In this document: one piece after another, positions 37,405-47,700 of the stretch | Position numbering within the stretch: the first letter of the stretch is position 1 | Layout: each line of letters starts with the position of its first letter | Assembly: GCF_021347895.1 (NCBI RefSeq) | Contig: NC_067129.1 | Location: 32,153,690 to 32,217,689 of the forward strand | From: Acanthochromis polyacanthus | Lineage: Eukaryota; Chordata; Actinopteri; Pomacentridae | Direction of reading: 5' to 3' | Length of the DNA stretch: 64,000 nt | Made by a program: the position numbers and the translations under genes | The notes under the pieces: model-generated | Databases searched by the model: none | What the model was told of the DNA's origin: nothing | What the model saw: only the letters and a program-made list of their open reading frames with translations

Positions 37405-37938
37405 TATCAAGTATTGAAAATAACTGCAAAGGAGTAAAGTAATGAAGATAATTGCAAAGAAAATCAAAAATAACTACAAAGAGACACAAAATAACTATGA
37501 AGAGACACAAAATAACAACAAAAGACACGGTTGTTGAACTATACAAGCTATAGATTGTTCTGTAATTCCAGTTCTCTGACATTGGACATTCTAGTACAAT
37601 ATAGAGTCTGAAAATGGAAATATGTCCACACTTCAAAATAATGTCTTACTGATGTTGGGATCAATATTTTATTATTATTGCAGACTGTAAATCAATGAGA
37701 TGGTTGAAAATAACAGTGAAAATAACAAGCAGACACCAAATAACTACAAAGGAACACAAAAATGACCACAAGAGACAATAAACAACCACAAATAAAAACA
37801 AAATGAGACACAAAATAACAACAAATCACTACAAAGATATAGAAAATGACAACAAATAGAAACAAAACTATTATAAACATGAATACCTACAAAAGTACTA
37901 CCAAGAAACACAAAACAAACTACAAAGAGACAAAACAA
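37405..37938. repeat. ACAAAATAACTACAAAGAGAC-type minisatellite, two blocks (copy D)
   Basis: Blocks at about 37,405-37,529 and 37,705-37,938. This lies in the immediate upstream flank of the intact gene. Confidence 0.85.
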
Positions 37939-38210
37939 CCAAAGACAACTGAACTGTCATGCAGCCAGCAAAACATAAACGTGTTGTACTGTGAAATCTG
38001 CATCATCTTTATTGGATTAAAGTGTTTAGAAGAATCTCACTTTGTACAAAGATTTAAAACCATCTGTTGTGTGTGTGTTCACTTTAAGTTTCATTTCTGT
38101 TTCCAGAAGAGCCTGAACTTCTGGAAATTTCATGTACTGGGCGTGGTTTGAATTACCTTTGGGCTGGTGGAGATAAAACTCTCCTCCCCGCAGCAGCAGA
38201 GCATCAGTAC

Positions 38211-38732
38211 ATGTTCCTTACAGCAGAGACTTTATATTTGTCTTTTGATCAACATCCTCATCTAAACATGCCAATGAAGACACGGACAAACAGGAGAGGA
38301 CTACCTGAACATTATATCCTCAGTCGGCACTTAAACCTGAATGATTTGATGCGAGAAGCTCGACATTTGGAAAACCAGTACCTCTACAAAGAAAACATCC
38401 CAAACTCACCAACGCCAGAGTTCCATGTGACTCGTCTGAAACACGACACAGTTCGACAAGGGTTGAGGGGCATCAGGATGGATGAAGGCTTCAAGGATCC
38501 AAACAAAGGTTTCCTGTCGTGGTGGAGTCTGGCTTTGGGCCCTGAGGAGGTGAAGTCAGCTGAGACGAGGCTCCTGCAGCAGAATTTCAATCTCACAGAG
38601 GATGAGGCCTCCATGCATCCCAGCTTCCTCTATAAGTTTACCAGCTCTCCAGCCTTCTCAGAGAAGTCCAGGCTGGGTTCATACCGCTTCACCTTCAACC
38701 TGAAGGACGTACTGGAGGCCTACAGCCAGCAG
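38211..38732 (+). CDS. Exon 1: start of the unassigned domain
   Basis: Open from well before 38,211 to the donor CAGCAG/GTAGGA at 38,732. It encodes HLNLNDLMREARHLENQYLY, then RQGLRGIRMDEGFKDPNKGF, SWWSLALGPEEVKSAETRLL and SRLGSYRFTFNLKDVLEAYS. Codon use and the lack of stops look coding, and copies in the upstream array break off inside this exon. No signal peptide or membrane segment is seen. A short non-coding 5' exon may lie upstream but I cannot place it. Confidence 0.8.
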
Positions 38733-41700
38733 GTAGGAACTCTGGAAAATCACTTCTATTATACAGAGCTGAACAAACGTTTCTGTATACTTTAAATAAT
38801 GTTTATATCACAACAGTATTGATCTTCTATACATGATAAAATTTGCTGGGTCAAAAATATACTGTACGTACAGCAACTTTAATTCAGTTTTGGTGATGAA
38901 TGTCGTGCTAATCACATTTTCTTAGTGGACTCTAAACTTTTTGTGTGTGATTTAAATCGAACGCTCTTGATGCACTGAATAGACTCAGATGCAAAAAGGC
39001 TAAGAATTCAGAAGACCGACTGTTTTGATCCAAACTTCATGAATGACAAACTTGCACCTTTTTGCATCACCTTTTAATAATAATAATAATAACAACAAAA
39101 TAATAATAACAACAATAATAATAGTGATATGTAAAGAGACTGTCTGCTCACATTGGTGTTAATAAATAATAATTATTTTACTGATTTCCACAACATTGAT
39201 GGTAGGAAACAGATGTATATAAACATGCAACATTATTCATTGCTGTTAACCTGTTCTAACATTTAAAAGTCAACGGGATCACATCTCTGAAATGTTTGTA
39301 AATATATTTCTTGAAGTGAAGGCCATTTGCACAGTTAGGATATTATTTTCCACCCGTCCGGCATTCAGACTGAATAGCTGCTCAGTAATGCATGTCATGT
39401 TTACGTTCATGAAAGAATCTGAAATGAATGACTCACATAGATCAAGTTGATCAAAGTCATAAAACCTCCAACTCTTGCCCAAGTCTGTTTATGACTTGGG
39501 AATACTTTTCCACATCTATGGTAAAAACCTCAGATGCAGCAGCATCATCATTCAACAATGACTGTACGGAGGGAAAGTGCTGCACTTTTTTTCTCTAAAT
39601 GAACAGAGAAATTGTTTGTTTTAGCTTTAATTGTGTTTACAGTGTTTATCATGTCAGCAACAGTCTTATCTTTGCCTTGCAGTTCACAGTTCTAATGGTT
39701 CAGATTCCCATTGATGTTTGTTAAAAATTCACTTTTCTGCCATGTTTTGTTGGTAAAAACTAGGGCTGCAACTAACGATTATTTTAATCATCTATTAATC
39801 GGTCGATTATTTTTTCTATTAATCGATGAATCGGATAAAAAAACTTTTAATTTCTGCCTCTTTATTCAGAAATCGAACATTTGGAATGACAGAGCAAATA
39901 AGATGATTGTAGTGAAGCCTTTGTCGTCAACCATCAACAGAGGCCTCATGTCAGTGACGGTAATGTTAAGGATGCTCTCAGTCAGACAGCTGCTTGCTGT
40001 GGTGTACATGAGGTCTTTCTCAACATGAAGCCTATCAATGCAATTCATTCTGCCTCACTCCAACACAGACCAGTGTCTTCACTCAGATGTCGTCAGAAAA
40101 TTAAAACTTGAGGCATAATCTTCAAATTATTACCACCATAGTGTGCAAGTTACGTTTATTTGTAATGCATATTCAAACCATGCTTTAGCTGATGAAAGTG
40201 AAATAAAACCTCTCTCACAGTCACACACGCCCCATCACTGTCATTAATCAGTTAATAAGCTAACCCTAGCATCAGACAAGTTACCAGAGAGACTGATATT
40301 ACGTTTCCTCACTTTAAAATGGAAGAAATGTAGGATAATGCAGTGACTTAAGGTGTGTGTCCACTTGATGCGACACACAGCATGTGGCATGCTGGTCCGG
40401 TTGGTGCGTTTCCAGCTGCGATCCGCTATGTTTACCTTCAGCTCGCATTGAACTCTGACTTCAGACAAGGTCAGGGTTCATTTACACATAAAACATTTTT
40501 GGTTTTAAAAATCTATATTAGGGCTGCACAGTGTCGTAGTGTTTAGCACAAGGAGATCCCCGGTTCAAATCCCGGCCTGGGCCTGGGATCTTTCTGCATG
40601 GAGTTTGCATGTTCTCCCTGTGCATGCGTGGGTTTTCTCCGGGTACTCCGGCTTCCTCCCACAGTCCAAAAATATGCTGAGGTTAATTGATAACTCTAAA
40701 TTGTCCGTAGGTGTGAATGTGAGAGTGATTGTGTGTCTGTATATGTAGCCCTGTGACAGACTGGTGACCTGTCCAGGGTGTCCCCTGCCTTCACCTGAGT
40801 CAGCTGGGATGGGCTCCAGCACCCCCCATGACCCTAGTGAGGATAAAGCGGTGTATAGAGAATGGATGGATATGTATACTAAATCTTGTCATTTTAAAAT
40901 CTACATTAATGTAGGTGTTTATGTTTCAAAAAGAAAAGCAACAAATTTTTAAAACAAACTCCATGGTGACTAGTGCCATTTATAGAACATGCCTCGTGGA
41001 CACCTTGTTGACTACCTCTGATTTACAGACTGATGAATGAATCCTTCTTGTACAGTCAGGTGTTATCTCCAGTAAAACTTCTGTTCTTGTTTCAGTTTTG
41101 CTCTGGAGATCAGCCAGTCATGAGGGTCTATGAAACTGTCCTGTACAAACAGGAAGTGCAGCATACTGTGTTGGTCCACAGTCCAGTCCTCAGTCCAGCC
41201 AATCAGAAGCTTTTCTCCAAGTATCCTCTGCTGACTGACGATCCGAACGCCGTCTGTGTTTACAGAGATGGCCGCTTCATCTGGAGGCCGTACGCCATGA
41301 GTGAGACTCACAGGTAAGACCAACAAAGAGATAAACGGGTTCAGAACCAGGACATGAATGGCAGCAGAATCAGTTGTGTAGCTGATTAGAATATCTCTGT
41401 TTGTTGCTGTTTGGTTTTTCCATCAGGTATGAGTTGGTGGAGAGACCTGGAGAAAACCAGATGGATGCTCAGGAGTGGCATCCTCCAGAGTTTTATATCT
41501 GGGATAATGTTGCCATCGCCCTGCATGTGGACAAAGAGGTATCTTCAAAGCTTGTTCTGTCTAAACAGCTTAAACCTTTAATGTTTAATGTTTCAGGGAA
41601 AAAATGCCCTCAGTTGTCAAAAAAAGTCAAGGCAAAAAAATTGGGACTTTGTTCTCCAACTTCTGTTTTGTCCGGGACGTCAGAAGGCGTCTTTAATAAG

Positions 41701-44700
41701 AAAAGTTAATTTGAGCTGCTTGAACTGTTCAGCAATTTTGAATTTAAACTTTCTGTACATCAACTCTTTGTTTCAGCTGTACTTGTACTAATAATTTCAA
41801 TTAGTCATATTTTATAAATATTTTCTTTAGTTTTGCTTTATTTCTTTTTCCAGGTGCTGAAGTTCGATACTGATAAGCTGAGAAAGAACCTCAAGTTCTG
41901 CCAGAAGGGCAAGCCAGTTATCGGGACTTTTGATAGTTTTGAGGACGCTGAAAACCAAGTTCAAGATCTGTGGCCGGGCTGTGACTCCCCACTGGACAAG
42001 GAGTGTTCACTGGAGCAGCATTTCACAGGTATTACAGCTGAAACTCACCGAGCTGAACTGACTTCACAATCACCAGATTTTCTTTGTTCATTCTGCATGA
42101 AAACTTGATTCTGTTGACTGTATGAACCTGTTTTTTCCCAAAAAACACGAACAGCTGGGAAGGTTTGAAAACGGCAAAAATGACAGAAAAGTCTAAGAAA
42201 CTACAGTTTGGCTGTATTTTTATTTTTTATTTAACCTTTATTTAACCTGTGTTTGGACTTTTATTATCGTAAAATGAGAAGCTGCTGTTGCTGCAATGTT
42301 GGTATCTTAAAAATGATTTACACAGTTTACTTTGAAACTATAAACAAGTACAAGCAAAATATTTTAAAAATGGGATAAACTGTGGCCAAAAATGTTGTCA
42401 ATTTTTCCAACATCACATCAAAAGTACCACCCATTAATTCCTAAAAATGGAAACCAAGTTAGTATTTTTAAGTTTACCGTTTTATTTCAATGTGCTGCAT
42501 CAGCATATACCTACAGTCAGTAACCATGACAACAGAGATGCAGATGTCAATTCACACCTGACTCAAATGATCAGCTCGTCATCAGGCTTCTGCAGAGGCT
42601 TGATGACGAGCTGATCATTTGAATCAGGTGTGTTGGAGCAGGGAAGCATCTAAAACATGCAGGACATGGGGTCCTGAGGAACAGGGTTGAGAACCACTGC
42701 TCTAACAGATCTGATGCAACAGTTTCCATCATGGTGATTTGTCTGGTCTGTTGTCCGCTCATTCCAGCCATTCTAATGTGTTCCGTGTGTTTTTTTTATT
42801 TAAAGTGTTTATCAATCGATGATTTTTTCTTTTTTTTTTTTGTATTCCAAAATTATAGTTTGCACGGGTGTAAAACAGTTTCACTCCACTTTGGTGCAGA
42901 ACATCAGTGAATTAATTGTTTATCACGGTCTTCAGCAGTAATTTTCGTTGGTAAAAGAGAGACATTAGTATCGGACATGTCTGCGTCTTCAAACCATAAA
43001 CAAGGAAGTGAATTCGGTGACGTACGTGCATTACGATTGTGCTGGGAGCTGCTGTGATTGATGGAACTCACGGGAGGCGGGCCAAAATTGCAGTGATTGG
43101 ACAAGGCCACGCAAAATTCACGGAGGTTGTTTTATTTTGTGTGAATTTGCACGATTGCATCATGACTTCCTGGAGGGACTGTATTCAATTCAATTCAGCT
43201 CAATTCAATTCAATTTTATTTATATAGCGCCAATTACAGTCAAATTGTCTCAAGACGCTTTACAGAACCCAAATGCCTGAACCCCCAGAGCAGCCCAAAG
43301 GTGACAGTGGCAAGAAAAAAACCCTTTTAACAGGGAAAAAACTTTGAGCAGAACCTGGCTCTTTATGTGGGGGAACCCATCTGCTGCTGGCCGGGCGGGT
43401 TGAGAGGGACAGAAGAGGTAGAGAGGTAGAGGGATAGGGATGGGAGAAGGGGAGGGTGGGGAACAAGGAACATATAACTCACAGTTGGATACATGTATGA
43501 TAAGACAGATGATACATACAAAGTACAAACTAACATTGAAACTGATTCATAGTTTACTGTTATGATGTACAGCTCTGGCATTAAATAAACCTTGTATATA
43601 GCTGGTAGTAAAATGCAAACAGTATGTAGAAGAGCACATCAAGTGTAGTGAGGGTGAAGCAGAGTAGACTGGAAGCAGTGGGCTGGAGGAAGGTCAGCAG
43701 CAGATGATTCAGCAATGATTTCATGACTTCATGCCCCTGAATGTTTCTATTTTTTATTGTTATTTTATCTGATTGCTCTATTTTTATTTCATGATTGTTG
43801 TTTCTATCCATTTATATCTTAAATGTAACACTTTGAGATTTTGCCTAAATGAAAAGTGCATTACAAATATTTACTATTCATCAACTGTTTGTGCAGTAAT
43901 TTTATTGTCACATTATTTACAGTCATTCTGAACAATTTTAAAGTCATTTCAGATTGCTTTTGTTTAAGTTTAAAAAAAAATTAGGAAAATATTTGAATCA
44001 TTATAGACTAATTTTGAGGTAAAGTTTTTGTTATTCTATACAAGTTCCAAGTCATTTTTTGACCAGCTTTTAGTATTTTTAAATATAAATTTATGCAAGT
44101 TTTTAGTCATGTTGAACTAGCTTTGACTTATTTTGGCAAAAAAAGATATTTGAATCATTTTATGTAAATTTTAAGTCATTTTGGAGCTTGAATCAGAATT
44201 CACATTTGTCCTCATTACCTTGAATCTCTACAGCTCTCACAGTGTGTGGGTCTGGACTCGAGCGGAGAACCACGCTGTCGAGGCTTAGTAGAGAAAGAAC
44301 GGATTTTATTGTAGGAGGGAAGGAGTGAGTGTGGTCAGGGGTGAGGGTCCAGGAACGCAGCGGAGGCGGATGAGGGGTTTCCGGCTGCAGAGGTGGAGGG
44401 GAGCCGGGGATTAACAGCCGTGGGAGGGCTCCGGAGGGGAGCAGAGTGAGGCGGCAGATGTGTTGGGGATCCCTGGCGGCTGGTGGTTCCAGGAGGTTCG
44501 CGGTGGTGGGAATTCGTGGAGGTCCGGCGGGTCCGTGGGTTCCAGAAGGCAAGGAGGGGGAAACCAAGGGAGGAGGTCCAGAATGATAGGGACTGAGTTG
44601 TTCATGGGGAAGCAGGCAGGTCTCGGCGGGGACAAGAACCCGGACAGCTGGTCCTAGGCATGCAGAGGAAAAATAGACGTTAGTAACGTTTCACAATAAA

Positions 44701-47700
44701 CACAGCAGAATCTAGAGTCGGCAAGACGAAGACTGACTGAAAGCCTAGTGCAGCAATCTGGCAGGGAATGGAAGAGTGAACCAGTCTTTTATGGCAGCAG
44801 TGGTGATTAGTGGAATGCTTCTCAGCTGTCCGGGCTCCAGTGCAGCGGCTGATTGTCTGAGTAGACACAGCTGTGACAGACGTGTACCACTCAGAGCTCT
44901 GCTGGGGAGGAAATACAGAGAGGGAGAGAAAAAGAGCAGGAGGGAGAAAAAGGAGGGAGAAAGAGAAGAGGGGAAAGGGTTTTTGGGATGCCAGGTGGGA
45001 AAGGGTGAGGGTGAGGAGGGAGCCCTGACAACAACAGAGCAAAAGTAGTTAACAAGTAATGGCAGAAAAGAAAGGAAATATCAGAGTTTTTACCACCAGA
45101 GTTGATGTTTGTTTCTCTGTGTTCCAGTTCCAGACCTCAGACTGGTTCTTGTTGGGAGGACTGGATCAGGGAAGAGCTCCACTGGAAACATCATACTGGG
45201 AAGAGACGCCTTCAGTACTGGTGGTGCTGCTGCAGGTAACACTGGATGTTTAGTCCATGTGGAGCAGTGGCGGCTGGTGAATTTTTCTCTTGGGGGGCGC
45301 ACTTAATTTACCAAACCAAATAGCAGAGTCGGCAACACCGGAATACAAGAATTGATGTAAATTATGTTCACAGCCATTTGATGTGCTACGAGGGTACACC
45401 TAAGCACTACTGCTGAGTCAAATAGACAATTATGCACGTAAATGTTACCAGCTAGTGAATTTGAATTTATCTCCCCAGTGTTTGATATGATTTGCTCCAG
45501 ATAAGGTGTAATTGGTACACACAAACCCTTAAAATCTCCTTTTCTATAATTAAACAAATTAAGAATGTATAAATATGCAAATCTATTTTTTACTTCAAAA
45601 GTAAAAAAAGAAACAATTCATTTTTCCAGCTTCAAAGAGTGCCAAGTGCTTCTTCTGTCAACAACATATTTATATTTACATACTCAAATAAACAAAAACA
45701 AATCCATACCTGTTAAACCAACAAACATTGGACATTTTGTTAAAAAAAAACCCTAACTATAAGACTTAAAGCAGACAGTGCTTCTGTGAGCTAACTTTTA
45801 CATGAACAACCTTACATGACAATGAGAAAACAGCAAATCTGCATATTTAAGATCAAAGCAATAAAAAAAATACTGAAACCATTAGGCATTATACTCTGTA
45901 TAACTGTGCATGTGAAAATAAAACCTATCTTATCTTATCTTAGGCTTTGAGCCCAAAGTGCTTCTGTCAACTAACATTAAATATTTACAATGAAAATAAA
46001 GAAAAACAGTAATTCCTCAGATTTCAGAACATATGAGAATCAACAGGCTTTCAGTCTAAAGGGCCACTTGTGTCAACTAACATTTCTATTTACATTATTA
46101 AATGACAAAAAAGTAAATCCTCACATTTTAGAGATTAAAGCCAGCACCTCTACATCTGTGCCCCGCTGTCTCCTATTTCTTGCATTGAAGAGGAACGAAC
46201 TCCGCATGTCAAAGTTATAACGAGAGTCAATGGGGAAAGATGAGTGCGTCCTGGCCGGATACATCTCCACTATTAGTAATTGTAGATGTCAGACGTTTCT
46301 AATCTGACTTTTTATTACAAATTATACATTTTAGTAACTCTCTACAGGCTCTATGATCATTTTGCTTGTTAAAAACATAGGATATACATGTAAATGTAAT
46401 TTTTAAAACGTCTTATTAAAGGAAGGGCTGTGACTCTACATGATGTGAGACGGAGATTGCGGCGCCCTAGCGCCCTCTATTGACTAGCCCTCTCCTGATG
46501 TGGAGCCCCCTTTTGTCCATAATTGGTAATGCCTTTGTGCACTTGGAAAAATGTTGGTTCCACGTTAAATAGAAATTAAACTTTGAAGTTTCATTATTTA
46601 TGAATTGTGGTGCTGCTGCCAGTTCATCATCAGGTAACATGAGATAAATCTGAATACGGTAAATATTATCAGGATGATTGTTAATATTAGCTGTTAACAA
46701 CCTGCACGCCAGTTCAAGAAAGTGCAGTTAGTGCTATTCTGTTTTCTGTTTTCTGTTAAGCCCCCCACCCTCCACCACGACTATGAACAGTATCATTTGT
46801 CTATAAAATTGTTACAAGTACATCTCTACAGAACACTGTATTCTTATGAACATTAAGGAAAACTAAAAAAACAACAGAAGAATAACTTCATTAACCTTGT
46901 TTTTCAGTCTGAACCAGAAAAGATTTAAAGTGCACCAATTTGCCTTAAATTCAGCACATTTAAATTTTGATGTAAACTATAAGCATTTTTCAACCAACTA
47001 ATGGAGCCATTTGATACTGAAAAGTACATTTAAGTAAAATCAGTAAATAATAATAAATGAAAACTGATCAGCACCATTACCTCAGGAGTACAACATATAA
47101 AACACTTTAACCTACAAACAAAAATGAATAAAACAAATTGTGCTGATTATTTTTTATCAAAATGAGTAAGTCAGGATTAATGGCTACAATGAGCACGTTT
47201 TGCAGTGCACAGCTTTTCAAAGCGGGGTTTGAAGCATGATACTGCAGCTCTCAGCTCCTGCTCAGTGTTTAGCTGGGACCTGTACTTGGTCTGCAGTGCA
47301 GCAACAGCAGAGAAGCCAGTTTCACAAAGATAAGATGTTGTAAAGGGAAGAAGAATGCCCACAGCCCTCTGCCCTAACAGTGGATACTGTCTCTCTACAC
47401 TCAGCCAGAACTCACTCAGTGTCTGTGATGTGAACCTGAGGCATCATGTCAATGAGCTGCTCCTCCTCTGTAGAACTGAAGCCAGTGGGAGCTGGTTCAT
47501 TGAAAGGATCTGTCACCCAGGCATACTAGGAACTGTTTTCAGGGAAGTACTTTTTAAAGATTCCATCAGTGATGAAATATGCTGCTTCATACATGGAATC
47601 ACTGAGGTGGCATCAGTCAGTAGTTTCAAGGTTCTGGAATGAATCAGTATTCCCTTCATCAAGCTTTCTAGTAAAAGAGCTGATCTTGTCTGTGACCTGA

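Larger units (their letters stand above)
31881..38186. repeat. Tandem array unit D, truncated where the intact gene begins
   Basis: Last copy. Near identity with the other units holds through the upstream flank and the first bases matching the decayed exon. It drops sharply after CTCCTCCCC at about 38,189, where substitutions become frequent. Unit D has the most private substitutions (for example CAATGAAACATC for CGATGAAGCATC) and a 921-base deletion in the LINE. Confidence 0.9.
38733..41095 (+). other. Intron 1 with transposon fragments
   Basis: Bounded by GTAGGA and TTGTTTCAG. The first 280 bases match the intron remnants in the array. It then holds an AAT/AAC microsatellite (about 39,075-39,125), a hAT fragment and a SINE-like repeat. 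No other exon is supported. Confidence 0.75.
42029..45127 (+). other. Intron 4 with dispersed repeats
   Basis: 3.1 kb from GTATTA to TGTGTTCCAG. It contains a hairpin, a dispersed repeat also found at 61 kb, a reversed AATTGAATTG-ended element, and a 0.8-kb G/C-rich insert at about 44,230-45,036 that is absent from the paralogous intron at 56.9 kb. The part 44,000-44,228 aligns with 56,683-56,930. No further exon is supported. Confidence 0.65.

Noticed and set aside
1..38186. Functional genes in each array unit
   Set aside because: The transposase, hAT, LINE and exon-1 frames all carry frameshifts, truncations or deletions; none matches a complete family member.
38148..38210. Start of the GTPase-linked gene at 38,148
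   Set aside because: The frame there begins with TTG, not ATG; the first in-frame ATGs are at 38,211 and 38,268.
44193..45048. Proline-rich minus-strand and Lys/Glu-rich plus-strand frames in intron 4
   Set aside because: They follow from the G/GA-rich composition of a 0.8-kb insertion absent from the paralogous intron.
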